Shown here piece after piece: positions 9,161 through 16,828 of a stretch of 64,000 nucleotides of DNA. The position numbers and the translations under genes are program-made. The notes beneath the pieces were generated by a model. That model made no database searches, was not told the DNA's origin, and worked only from the letters and a program-made list of their open reading frames with translations. The number at the start of each line of letters is the position of its first letter. Position 1 is the first letter of the stretch. The DNA is taken from assembly GCF_042788235.1 (NCBI RefSeq), contig NZ_JBHZOL010000089.1, positions 1-64,000 of the forward strand. Direction: 5' to 3'. Source of the DNA: Sphaerothrix epifaneia (GTDB lineage: Bacteria; Cyanobacteriota; Cyanobacteriia; Phormidesmidales; Phormidesmidaceae).

Positions 9161-9640
9161 TCAGTCAGTCTGTATTAAGATATCCTCAAGCAGACCTTCA
9201 CAGGCATCTGTCAAAAGTCTGATTACATATTGAAAACCTTCAGCCCCACCATAATAGGGATCAGGCACTTCTTGGTCAGGGTGGTGGCGACAAAAATCAC
9301 AGATCAAGCGAACTTTTGAACGGTACTGGTTGCTCAGGTCGTGAGATAAAATATCACGCTGGTTTTCTCGATCCATAGCTAGAATCAAATCGAACCGCTC
9401 AAAATCTTGCGCTTGAAACTGCCTAGCCTTACCCTCAAGCGCAATACCCAGCATCTTCTGAGCAGCTAAAGCCATCCGGCGATCGGGCGCACTACCTATG
9501 TGGTAGCTAGACGTACCCGCCGAATCACACACAATGGTATGACTCAGCTGCCGCTCCTCAATCAGGTGATTCATAATGTTTTCGGCAGAAGGAGAGCGGC
9601 AAATATTTCCTAAGCACACGAATAAAAGTTTCGTCACCAT
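9161..9640 (-). CDS. Low-molecular-weight protein-tyrosine phosphatase
   Basis: A 159-residue cytosolic phosphatase. The N-terminus carries the family P-loop C-L-G-N-I-C-R-S-P (CX5R) at residues 9-17, with nucleophilic Cys9 and Arg15. The second signature DPYYGG near the C-terminus supplies the general-acid Asp. In bacteria such enzymes dephosphorylate tyrosine kinases of exopolysaccharide export or other substrates; the partner here is unknown. It lies 20 bases downstream of the ybaB-like gene on the same strand and may be cotranscribed with it, but no functional link is apparent. A low-molecular-weight arsenate reductase is the main alternative, but the DPYYGG box and the length favour a phosphatase. 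Confidence 0.92.
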   Translation of the reverse strand: MVTKLLFVCLGNICRSPSAENIMNHLIEERQLSHTIVCDSAGTSSYHIGSAPDRRMALAAQKMLGIALEGKARQFQAQDFERFDLILAMDRENQRDILSHDLSNQYRSKVRLICDFCRHHPDQEVPDPYYGGAEGFQYVIRLLTDACEGLLEDILIQTD

Positions 9641-9660
9641 TAGCCTATCTAGCCAAGCTG

Positions 9661-10005
9661 CTAAAGCCCTGGCAGGTTGAGGCCACCCGTGAGTTCTTCC
9701 ATGCGCTCTCTCATGGTTGCGGTAGATTTGTCGTAGGCATCTTGCATAGCAGCGGTGACTAAGTCAGATAGCACTTCTGCCCCTTCATTGAGCGCTTCTG
9801 CTGCAATCGTAACGCCACGGGGTTCTTGATTGCCGCTTAGCACTACCTTGACAAGACCGCCTCCGGCTTGCCCCTCAATTTCCATTTGTTCAAGTTCTTC
9901 TTGCAGTCGCTTAGCGCCTTCTTGAACTTGCTGAGCTTTTTTGAAAGCTTCTGTTAGTTCCTTCATTTTGCCTAAGCCGAAGCCGAATCCTTGCCCTTTT
10001 GTCAT
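9661..10005 (-). CDS. YbaB/EbfC family nucleoid-associated protein
   Basis: A 114-residue small DNA-binding protein of the YbaB/EbfC family, which forms homodimers and binds DNA as a nucleoid-associated factor. The pattern matches the family: a glycine-rich start (GQGFGFGLGKMKEL), a long charged helix (about 15-45), the central strand segment GGGLVKVVLSGNQEPRGVTI and a C-terminal helix with AAMQDAYDKS. In cyanobacteria it commonly lies near murB/murC, as it does here, 77 bases downstream of murB on the same strand. The start is the first Met of the frame, with no strong Shine-Dalgarno. The family is confident; a specific role in this organism is not known. Confidence 0.9.
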   Translation of the reverse strand: MTKGQGFGFGLGKMKELTEAFKKAQQVQEGAKRLQEELEQMEIEGQAGGGLVKVVLSGNQEPRGVTIAAEALNEGAEVLSDLVTAAMQDAYDKSTATMRERMEELTGGLNLPGL

Positions 10006-10082
10006 AGTCTATTAATGGTTTGCGAAACGGTAATTATAGACGCTTGAATCTTAATCATTCTAACGCTGATATGAGCTTCAGC

Positions 10083-11024
10083 CTATGCCAGCTGAAATTC
10101 CCCTAAAATTTTAACCTCAGGCTTTAGGGGCAGCGCCCATCGTGTCTCAACTTGGTGTTGCACATGGCGAATCAGGCGCAAAATATCGCTGGCAGTTGCG
10201 CCACCACAGTTCAAAATAAAGTTGGCGTGTTGAGTAGAAACCTGAGCGTTGCCAATTTGATACCCTTTCAGACCCGCTTGCTCAATCAACCAACCAGCAC
10301 TATGAGGGGTCGGATTGCGAAAGACGCTGCCACAGCTAGGCAAATGGTAAGGCTGGGTGGTGCGGCGCTGTTTGAGGTCGGCAGCAGTGGCAGCCATAAC
10401 CGCTTGTCGGTCGCTGCCTGGTTTTAGTTGCAAAACGGCATGCGTAACTAAACGAGAGTCTCCCTGTAAAACCGAGGTGCGATACTGAAAGCCCAGATCC
10501 TCAGGGTACAGTTGAGAACAATTACCGCTGGGATCCAGGATGTCTGCCGACACCAAAATATCCGCCGTGCAAGCTCCGTGCGCGCCAGCATTCATCACAA
10601 CAGCCCCGCCCACCGTTCCGGGAATACCCACTGCCCACTCTAGCCCCTGCCAGCCTCGCTTAGCGGCTTTCCAGGCTAGGGTGGCAAGCGGTTCTCCAGC
10701 AGATGCCCACACTTGCCCTTTTGATTCATCAAACTCGGCTTGTCTGAGATAGCGGGTACAAACGACTAAACCGGGTAAGCCGCGATCGCTAATGAGCAAG
10801 TTAGAACCTGCCCCTAAGAACGTTATCGGCAAATCACGCTGCTTAGCCCATTCTAGGCTGGCTTGCAAATCGCTTAGCTGACGTGGAAATACCAGCCATT
10901 CTGCGGGGCCACCTACCCGAAACGAAGTCAAACCGCTGAGCGGTATTTGAGACTGAACTACACAGTTTTCGCCAACCCGGTAAGTCTCTTGTGCCATAGG
11001 ATCTCGAGCCGTAAGTGACAACAT
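10083..11024 (-). CDS. murB: UDP-N-acetylenolpyruvoylglucosamine reductase
   Basis: FAD-dependent cytosolic enzyme that reduces UDP-GlcNAc-enolpyruvate to UDP-MurNAc with NADPH, the second committed step of peptidoglycan synthesis. At 313 residues it fits type I/II MurB proteins. Visible motifs are LTSFRVGGPAEWLVFP, the FAD-binding LGAGSNLLISD, GIPGTVGGAVVMNAGAHG, and CGSVFRNP with the catalytic Ser region, ending in LKPEVKILGEF. ATG 11024 is preferred because an AAGG ribosome-binding site precedes it; the upstream in-frame TTG at 11042 lacks one. The start lies about 20 bases after the murC stop, so murC and murB form an operon. Confidence 0.95.
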   Translation of the reverse strand: MLSLTARDPMAQETYRVGENCVVQSQIPLSGLTSFRVGGPAEWLVFPRQLSDLQASLEWAKQRDLPITFLGAGSNLLISDRGLPGLVVCTRYLRQAEFDESKGQVWASAGEPLATLAWKAAKRGWQGLEWAVGIPGTVGGAVVMNAGAHGACTADILVSADILDPSGNCSQLYPEDLGFQYRTSVLQGDSRLVTHAVLQLKPGSDRQAVMAATAADLKQRRTTQPYHLPSCGSVFRNPTPHSAGWLIEQAGLKGYQIGNAQVSTQHANFILNCGGATASDILRLIRHVQHQVETRWALPLKPEVKILGEFQLA

Positions 11025-11045
11025 CAATGCACCTTGATACAAGTT

Positions 11046-12596
11046 TTAAGCGAGTTGAGCAGCTTCAGCCAGGGGAGTGACATTGTGCTGCTGATAGTAG
11101 CTCATGACGTCGGGGATCACCTGGTTAAGATTACCGGCTGTCAGAAACAGGACAATGTCGCCAGTTTGTAGTCCCTGCTTGAGGGCTTGTGTTACTTCCG
11201 CTAGGGAAGCGCGGTAAATGGCATGGGTATGATGCTTGGCGATCGCCTCGGTGACTTGATAACCGCTGATGTCGTAGGCGTTTTTTTCACCTGCGCTGTA
11301 AATATCAGTCACAATTACCTGATCAGCTTGGCTAAAAGCTTCAGCAAACTCTGCCAGCAAAGTCGCTGTTCGGCTATAACGGTGTGGCTGAAAAACGGCA
11401 ATCACGCGGCGACCAGGAAATTCGTCTTGTTCTTCACTAGCTTTAATGCGAGCAGCGGCAAGGGTGGCGCGAATTTCGCTGGGATGATGCGCGTAATCAT
11501 CGACAAACAAAATGCCGTTATGAAATCCCCGCTGTTCAAAGCGCCGCCGCGCCCCTTGAAAACTGCTGAGAATTTCAGCAATAGTGGCAAAGTCTAAGCC
11601 GACTAGACGACCAACTGCGATCGCAGCTAACGCATTACTCAAATTATGGCGTCCTAATAGCGGCAGGGTAATCTGACCAAGCCGTCGGCCTTTTTCCCAG
11701 ACAGTCGCGACTGTGCCACCTGCATAATGGGTAATTTCATCCGCCACATAGTCTGCGCCTGTTTCAGGGTCAAGACTGTAGGTAACATCGGGTTGAATAG
11801 ATTGGCGAACCGTTTGACAGTCGATACAACCGACAACCGTCTGGCAGCTCTGGGCAAACGTATCAAAAATGCTGACAACTTGTTCGAGGGTGCTGTAGTG
11901 GTCAGGATGATCAAGTTCGATATTCGTAATCACGCCAATATGGGCAGAAAGCTTGACCAAAGAACCATCTGATTCGTCCGCTTCTGCGACGAGATAGTCA
12001 CCTTGGCCTAAATGAGCATTTCCCTCCCAAGCCGCCACTTCTCCCCCCACAATAATGGTGGGATCGAGATTGGCCTTGAGCAGCAAATAGCCAATCAAGC
12101 TGCTAGTGGTTGTTTTGCCATGGGTGCCAGCCACCGCAATGCCCTTGTACTGGGCAATTAAAGCAGCCAACAGATCGGAACGGTGAAAAATAGGACAGCC
12201 CAACTCTATAGCCGCGCGGTACTCAGAGTTGTTCTTGTCGATTGCAGTTGAGCAAATGACTTGGGGTAAGAAACTTGTTCCGGCGGGTCGGCGTCTAGAT
12301 TCATGAGCAGCCGAAACCGCCGAATTTCTCTCTAGGGGCGGCGCTGAGCTAGGCCGAGAAGCAGGTGCGGCGATCGCTTGAGGCGTCTGAAAAAACGACA
12401 GGTTGGACTCCTGCTGTTGCCAGAATATATGAACACCTTCGTCTTGCAGTCGCTTTGTAATATGACTCAGACGCACATCTGAACCCGTGACTGGTAAGTT
12501 ACACCTAGCCAGGATATAGGCAAGCGCGGACATGCCGATTCCACCAACGCCAATAAAATGGAAAGGCCTGCCGCTGAAATCTACAGAATTCAGCAT
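11046..12596 (-). CDS. murC: UDP-N-acetylmuramate--L-alanine ligase
   Basis: ATP-dependent ligase that adds L-Ala to UDP-MurNAc in cytosolic peptidoglycan synthesis. The 516-residue product shows the N-terminal Rossmann motif FIGVGGIGMSALAY, the ATP loop GTHGKTTTSSLIGYLL, VAEADESDGS, TNIELDHPDHY and the C-terminal DDYAHHPSEI. ATG 12596 is chosen because GAGGAA lies 8 bases upstream; a longer in-frame start at 12617 is possible. An unusual insert of about 40 residues, rich in Ala/Pro/Ser/Arg (about 68-108), splits the N-terminal domain just before LPQVICSTAID, where homologues have a short loop. Its effect on activity is probably small. It is followed directly by murB. Confidence 0.95.
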   Translation of the reverse strand: MLNSVDFSGRPFHFIGVGGIGMSALAYILARCNLPVTGSDVRLSHITKRLQDEGVHIFWQQQESNLSFFQTPQAIAAPASRPSSAPPLERNSAVSAAHESRRRPAGTSFLPQVICSTAIDKNNSEYRAAIELGCPIFHRSDLLAALIAQYKGIAVAGTHGKTTTSSLIGYLLLKANLDPTIIVGGEVAAWEGNAHLGQGDYLVAEADESDGSLVKLSAHIGVITNIELDHPDHYSTLEQVVSIFDTFAQSCQTVVGCIDCQTVRQSIQPDVTYSLDPETGADYVADEITHYAGGTVATVWEKGRRLGQITLPLLGRHNLSNALAAIAVGRLVGLDFATIAEILSSFQGARRRFEQRGFHNGILFVDDYAHHPSEIRATLAAARIKASEEQDEFPGRRVIAVFQPHRYSRTATLLAEFAEAFSQADQVIVTDIYSAGEKNAYDISGYQVTEAIAKHHTHAIYRASLAEVTQALKQGLQTGDIVLFLTAGNLNQVIPDVMSYYQQHNVTPLAEAAQLA

Positions 12597-12943
12597 TCTA
12601 ATTTCCTCACACACCACACCACACCAATATCACGCGATATCATACCAGGAATTTCCTTGATCCCTGGAATTCTCTTAACAGCGACTGGGAAAAGCAGAGA
12701 ATCCAGACGCAGCCCTCAGCAGCACTGCCGATAAAGCTGTTGGGATCAGGAGGTAGACTCATACGCTATCAATCTATATCTAGAAGATTCAAACGCTTCA
12801 GCCAAATTCAGCAAAAATCTGCGATTTCTCAGTCAATCTGCACTGACTTCACCCTCAAAAGAGTAATTTCAGAGTCTAGCCTACGAGCAGCCATAAACTT
12901 TGCTGAGCGCGATTTATTTGTTTAAGAAGAAAAACGAATTTTC

Positions 12944-12966
12944 GCGGCTAGGCCGCTTTTCTGTTT
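12944..12966 (+). terminator. Orphan plus-strand terminator-like hairpin
   Basis: GCGGC (12944-12948), TAG loop, GCCGC (12952-12956), followed by TTTTCTGTTT. It resembles a factor-independent terminator, yet no recognised plus-strand gene precedes it. It may end an unannotated small RNA or shield gap2 from upstream transcription. Confidence 0.5.
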
Positions 12967-13055
12967 AAATTTTGATCGCAGCCAAATCAACCGTAAGGCT
13001 TTCAACCACTCACTTTGCCTCCCCTTGATTGAACCGTTAGGCCGTGCTGAGGTGA

Positions 13056-13085
13056 TTGCCCTGGGTTCCGGCTAGTGTGTATGAT
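13056..13085 (+). promoter_or_regulatory. Candidate gap2 promoter
   Basis: TTGCCC (13056-13061), an 18-base spacer and TATGAT (13080-13085) approximate sigma-70 -35 and -10 boxes, 55 bases upstream of the gap2 GTG start. GAGGG at about 13127 is a plausible ribosome-binding site. The call is from the sequence only. Confidence 0.4.
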
Positions 13086-13140
13086 GATGTCGTTTACATC
13101 AAACTTAACTTGATTGAATTAAGACAGAGGGTAAAGCGCA

Positions 13141-14154
13141 GTGGTTAGAGTAGCGATCAACGGTTTTGGACGCATCGGGCGTAATTTTTTACGGTGTTGG
13201 TTAACCCGTGAGAACAGCCAACTTGAGGTTGTGGCTATCAATGATACTTCTGATCCGAAAACGAATTCGCATCTGCTCAAGTATGACTCTATGTTAGGCA
13301 GACTTGATGCAGATATTAGCGCTGACGCTGATACCATCACTGTCAACGGCAACACTATCAAATGTACGTCTGACCGTAACCCCAACAATTTGCCTTGGAA
13401 AGCGTGGGACATCGACTTGGTGATTGAGTCAACCGGTGTCTTCGTGACTGAGGAAGGGGCGAGTCGGCACATTGAAGCAGGGGCTAAAAAAGTTCTGATT
13501 ACGGCACCTGGCAAAGGTGGCAACATTGGCACCTATGTAATGGGGGTTAACCATGAGCAGTACGACCCCAGTACAACCAACGTAGTCAGTAATGCAAGCT
13601 GTACAACCAACTGCTTGGCTCCTGTTGCCAAGGTGATTAACGATAAGTTTGGCATCGTTAAAGGCACCATGACGACCACTCACAGCTATACAGGGGATCA
13701 GCGGCTCCTAGATGCTAGCCACCGTGATTTGCGCCGCGCTCGCGCTGCCGCGCTCAATATCGTACCGACTTCCACCGGAGCCGCAAAAGCGGTAGCCCTG
13801 GTTATTCCTGAACTAAAAGGCAAACTCAATGGAATTGCATTGCGGGTACCAACCCCCAACGTTTCTATTGTTGATTTGGTGGTGCAAGTTGAAAACCCAA
13901 CCATCGCTGAGCAAGTCAACGAAGCACTCAAGGAAGCCGCTGAAGGTTCGATGAAAGGCATTTTGGGCTATAGCGATTTGCCGTTAGTTTCGATTGACTA
14001 TCGCAAGACTGACGAGTCTTCGATTGTTGACTCTAGCTTGACGATGGTGATGGGCGATGATCTGGTTAAAATTGTGGCTTGGTACGACAACGAGTGGGGT
14101 TATAGCCAGCGCGTTGTTGACTTAGCTGAACTGGTAGCTAGCAAGTGGAGCTAA
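13141..14154 (+). CDS. gap2: NAD(P)-dependent glyceraldehyde-3-phosphate dehydrogenase (Gap2 type)
   Basis: Cytosolic enzyme interconverting 1,3-bisphosphoglycerate and glyceraldehyde-3-phosphate; Gap2 is the Calvin-cycle/gluconeogenic isozyme of cyanobacteria. The 337 residues begin at GTG (MVRVAINGFGRIGRNFLRC). The catalytic Cys154 lies in NASCTTNCLAP, and the substrate-binding signatures STGAAKAV and ALRVPTPNVS follow. The length and sequence style match Gap2 rather than the glycolytic Gap1. It stands alone, with a likely promoter upstream and a strong terminator downstream. CP12-mediated redox control is known for the family but cannot be read from this gene. Confidence 0.95.
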   Translation: MVRVAINGFGRIGRNFLRCWLTRENSQLEVVAINDTSDPKTNSHLLKYDSMLGRLDADISADADTITVNGNTIKCTSDRNPNNLPWKAWDIDLVIESTGVFVTEEGASRHIEAGAKKVLITAPGKGGNIGTYVMGVNHEQYDPSTTNVVSNASCTTNCLAPVAKVINDKFGIVKGTMTTTHSYTGDQRLLDASHRDLRRARAAALNIVPTSTGAAKAVALVIPELKGKLNGIALRVPTPNVSIVDLVVQVENPTIAEQVNEALKEAAEGSMKGILGYSDLPLVSIDYRKTDESSIVDSSLTMVMGDDLVKIVAWYDNEWGYSQRVVDLAELVASKWS

Positions 14155-14179
14155 CCTATCAACCTTATGGTTGAAGGAC

Positions 14180-14216
14180 AGGAGCCTTGCCAAACGGTGA
14201 GGCTCCTATTTGTTTG
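14180..14216 (+). terminator. Terminator after gap2
   Basis: AGGAGCCTTGCC (14180-14191), AAAC loop, GGTGAGGCTCCT (14196-14207) form a 12-bp stem with two G-T pairs, followed by ATTTGTTTG. It lies 26 bases after the gap2 stop and should separate gap2 from the ABC gene. Confidence 0.8.
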
Positions 14217-14262
14217 AGAGGTCTGTCAGGCTGTTGTTTAGAGGTTTAGAGATAGCTACATT

Positions 14263-15369
14263 GTGGCTAAAGTTGCGCTAGCGGGCGTCACTCGTCGATT
14301 CGATCAAGCGATCGCGATTGAGGACATTACCTTTACCGTTCCTGATGGCGAGTTTTGGGTATTGGTAGGGCCTTCAGGCTGCGGCAAATCGACTATTTTA
14401 CGAGCCGTTGCTGGATTAGACATCATTACCCAAGGCCAAATTTACATTGGCGATCGGCTAGTCAACGATGTCTCTGCGCGAGAAAGAGACGTCGCGATGG
14501 TGTTTCAAAACTACGCCCTTTATCCTCACATGAGCGTAGCCGAGAACCTGGCCTTTGGCTTAAAGATGCGCCGCACTTCACCTTCTCTCATTCAGCAGCG
14601 GATCGAAACGGTGGCGCGATCGCTCGATATTGCCCATTTGCTCAATCGTAAGCCGCGCCAACTTTCGGGTGGACAACAGCAACGGGTCGCGTTAGGACGA
14701 GCGATCGCCCGACAACCTCAGGCTTTTTTGCTGGACGAACCGCTTTCTAACCTAGATGCTCAACTTCGCGATGAAACCCGCACCGAACTCAAACGGCTGC
14801 ACCAGCGCTTTGGCATCACAACTTTGTACGTTACTCACGATCAGGTTGAAGCCATGACATTGGCCGATCAGATTGTGGTGCTGGCTCAGGGAAACATTCA
14901 GCAGATCGGCACGCCCCAGGCAATCTATGCCAGTCCTCAAAATTGTAGAGTGGCGCAATTTTTGGGCAATCCACCAATGAATATTTTAGAAGCGTATGTG
15001 GCAACGACCCAGTTTAAACTAGAGGGCCAGGTTTTTGACTGTCCGGCTACCCTGCTTCATCAAGTCAAGCTACAGTCGGGTCAGAGCGTCGCTTTAGGCA
15101 TTCGCCCCGAACATATTGAAGTTACAACTGAGGCCGCGTCCCATCTTCAGGTAGTCGCTGATGTTGTCGAACCTTTAGGGCGAGAAAGTTTAGTGCGGGC
15201 AATTTTACCCAATCGCGATCGCACCCTTCCTGCCATGCTCCACTTCCAAGTGTCGCCCAATTTGCAAATTCAACCCGGCGATCGGCTTCCCATCCGGTTA
15301 GCGCTTGAACATTTGTTTTTGTTTGACGCCGCTAGCGGAACACGCCTTTATCCGCTGCTCAACCCATAG
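14263..15369 (+). CDS. ABC transporter ATP-binding protein, UgpC/MalK/MsiK type
   Basis: A 368-residue ATPase of carbohydrate importers (CUT1 class). Walker A GPSGCGKST (36-44), Q-loop VFQNYALYPHM, signature LSGGQQQRVALGRAIA, Walker B AFLLDEPLSNLD and the H-loop YVTHD are all present. A C-terminal TOBE/OB regulatory region (about 240-368) contains GIRPEHIE, typical of MalK/UgpC proteins that can serve several sugar permeases. No permease or binding protein lies beside it, so it may energise a remote system. Because the window also encodes glucosylglycerol synthesis, a GgtA-like role in glucosylglycerol uptake is possible but unsupported. It starts at GTG 14263. Confidence 0.9.
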   Translation: MAKVALAGVTRRFDQAIAIEDITFTVPDGEFWVLVGPSGCGKSTILRAVAGLDIITQGQIYIGDRLVNDVSARERDVAMVFQNYALYPHMSVAENLAFGLKMRRTSPSLIQQRIETVARSLDIAHLLNRKPRQLSGGQQQRVALGRAIARQPQAFLLDEPLSNLDAQLRDETRTELKRLHQRFGITTLYVTHDQVEAMTLADQIVVLAQGNIQQIGTPQAIYASPQNCRVAQFLGNPPMNILEAYVATTQFKLEGQVFDCPATLLHQVKLQSGQSVALGIRPEHIEVTTEAASHLQVVADVVEPLGRESLVRAILPNRDRTLPAMLHFQVSPNLQIQPGDRLPIRLALEHLFLFDAASGTRLYPLLNP

Positions 15370-15393
15370 CCCGAAAAAGTAGCAAACCATAAC

Positions 15394-15433
15394 AAAAGCT
15401 GTAGAGGCAGAGTAGCTACCCCTACAGCTTTTT
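15394..15433. terminator. Bidirectional terminator between ABC gene and psaL
   Basis: AAAAGCTGTAG (15394-15404) pairs perfectly with CTACAGCTTTT (15422-15432), flanked by A-rich and T-rich sequence. It serves two convergent genes. Confidence 0.8.
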
Positions 15434-15451
15434 GCTAGGTCAGCAGTGTTA

Positions 15452-15949
15452 CTAACTATGACCGCCGGAAACTACGCTTAGCAGTAAAGGCATGTTAGAA
15501 ACCAGCAAATAAGCAAAGGCAGCTCCGCCGATTCCACCCACCAGAAAACCACCCGCAAACTCACTCCAGCCTTCTTCGCTTCCTAGCGCTTCAGGCGGGT
15601 TAGGAGCAGTGACCGTAGCAATGGGCTTTTTAACGCCTGCTCCGCTGTAGAGCGAAAGGCAAGCCGTTAAAATCACCACCAAACCCACTGCTGCAAGCAA
15701 ACCTGCTAAAGCCGGAACATCAGAGTCCCGCAAAGGGCCGAGCAGCGCAAAAGGCCCATATAGCAAATAGCCGTGAGCCATGCCTACCTCTAAACCACGC
15801 CGCTGCGGCGACAACCCAGCTCGATAAGCAGGCAGGTTATTAATAAATGCTTTTGTCAAAGCAGAGGAATTAATCGGGGTTTTGAGATTGCCAACTTGAG
15901 GATCGTCAGCCGGATGCACAACCTCATTTGAGCGGCTAATGTCTACCAT
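15452..15949 (-). CDS. psaL: Photosystem I reaction center subunit XI
   Basis: A 165-residue thylakoid membrane subunit of photosystem I that mediates oligomerisation. The sequence shows the soluble N-terminus (VVHPADDPQVGNLKTPI), the PsaL signature around YRAGLSPQRRGLEVGMAHGY and three hydrophobic segments (about 70-95, 125-145, 150-162). The C-terminus is short and ends VSGGHS. ATG 15949 is preferred over a GTG six codons upstream because GGAG lies upstream of the ATG. It is the last gene of a psaF-psaJ-psaL group, whereas trimer-forming cyanobacteria usually carry psaL with psaI elsewhere. This order is known to correlate with tetrameric or dimeric photosystem I. Confidence 0.95.
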   Translation of the reverse strand: MVDISRSNEVVHPADDPQVGNLKTPINSSALTKAFINNLPAYRAGLSPQRRGLEVGMAHGYLLYGPFALLGPLRDSDVPALAGLLAAVGLVVILTACLSLYSGAGVKKPIATVTAPNPPEALGSEEGWSEFAGGFLVGGIGGAAFAYLLVSNMPLLLSVVSGGHS

Positions 15950-16008
15950 AGTATTCGAATTCTCCACGACTCAAAAACACAGCACAGATTCGTACAGAAA
16001 GCAGACGC

Positions 16009-16131
16009 TTAAGGATGTAGCAGCAGATCAGGGAAAAAGCGATTGAACTCAATCAAAATCCCAGCTGTAATAAACATCCAAACGGTCGCGATGACAGGTG
16101 CTGTTGACAGATACTTCAAAAAGTTATCCAT
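16009..16131 (-). CDS. psaJ: Photosystem I reaction center subunit IX
   Basis: A 40-residue thylakoid protein with a single transmembrane helix. The translation begins MDNFLKYLSTAPVIATVWMF and ends EFNRFFPDLLLHP, matching PsaJ in length and in the conserved TAP, NRFFPDLL and terminal HP residues. PsaJ binds chlorophyll and carotenoid next to PsaF and stabilises it. It lies 37 bases after the psaF stop and 59 bases before psaL, clearly within the same transcription unit. AAGGAG, on the coding strand about 9 bases before the ATG, is a good ribosome-binding site. Confidence 0.95.
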   Translation of the reverse strand: MDNFLKYLSTAPVIATVWMFITAGILIEFNRFFPDLLLHP

Positions 16132-16168
16132 GAGCAAAGACTCCTTAGCTTTATTTCAAGGGTTAGGC

Positions 16169-16669
16169 TTAACGAGGAGAAACGGTAATCTCGTTATCTT
16201 TAGCAAACATCTCGCCGCTAGCAATTTCTTTAAAGGCAACTAAAGGCCAAGCGGCAGCGCCTAAAGAACACTTGATCGCCAGAGGAACGTCAATGATAAT
16301 TTCTTTCTCTTCAGGCTTTTTGTCACCCCGAACAGCGATGACATAAGAACGTCCGGCCCAACCAATCCAACCTGCAATATAGAGGAAAAGGATGCTAGGA
16401 ATCAGAAATTCACCTGCATGGGAAAGATCTCCATCCACAACGAGGTGGGGCAATCCATCTTCGCCACAAAGTAAGCTGGAATTGCCATATAACTCAAAAC
16501 GGGCTTTAGCCGACTCGGTTTTAGCATTAGCAGCTCGCTGCTGAAAAGCAGCAGACTCACCACAGGGGGTTAGTCCCGCTACATCATCACCTGCTACACC
16601 GGCAAAAGCGGCAGGCGAAAAGCCAATCCAAAGACAAACGGCTAGAACCAGAGCAAACAACCGTCGCAT
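16169..16669 (-). CDS. psaF: Photosystem I reaction center subunit III, plastocyanin/cytochrome c6-docking
   Basis: A 166-residue photosystem I subunit with a cleavable signal. The preferred ATG 16669 has AGGGA upstream and gives MRRLFALVLAVCLWIGFSPAAFA, a typical signal peptide ending in AFA. The mature protein starts with lumenal GVAGDDVAGLTPCGES, has two conserved Cys (LTPCG and SLLCGEDG) and a membrane helix (FLIPSILFLYIAGWIGWAGR) and ends on the stromal side. The in-frame start at 16711 would add 14 residues and is less likely. It is first in the psaF-psaJ-psaL cluster and divergent from tsaD. Confidence 0.95.
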   Translation of the reverse strand: MRRLFALVLAVCLWIGFSPAAFAGVAGDDVAGLTPCGESAAFQQRAANAKTESAKARFELYGNSSLLCGEDGLPHLVVDGDLSHAGEFLIPSILFLYIAGWIGWAGRSYVIAVRGDKKPEEKEIIIDVPLAIKCSLGAAAWPLVAFKEIASGEMFAKDNEITVSPR

Positions 16670-16828
16670 AAATTGTTTCCCTTTATTACGTAAAATCAGC
16701 GTATTTTGCACAAAAACGTTAAGTTATTTGTACAAGAATTTACTCAACTTTCAGGCATCATACCCCTCTCAGAAAGCGCCGTAAAGCATCTCCTCTCAAG
16801 GGGTTAACATCCTGAAAAATATCAGTTT

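Larger units (their letters stand above)
12597..13140. other. 540-base gap between divergent murC and gap2
   Basis: This divergent region holds the murC leader, with a CCAGG/CCTGG hairpin near 12650-12675, and the gap2 promoter near 13056-13085. In between is a plus-strand hairpin with a T-rich tail (12944-12966) that does not belong to any annotated gene. A 61-codon TTG-initiated frame at 12740-12925 ends just before it but lacks a supported start, so a short non-coding transcript is as likely as a gene. Confidence 0.5.

Noticed and set aside
12740..12925. 61-codon frame ending just before the orphan terminator
   Set aside because: Only a TTG start lacking a ribosome-binding site, and no recognisable protein. 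A non-coding transcript is as likely.
13119..13532. 137-codon frame antisense to gap2
   Set aside because: Shadow of gap2 codon bias; the sense gene is certain.
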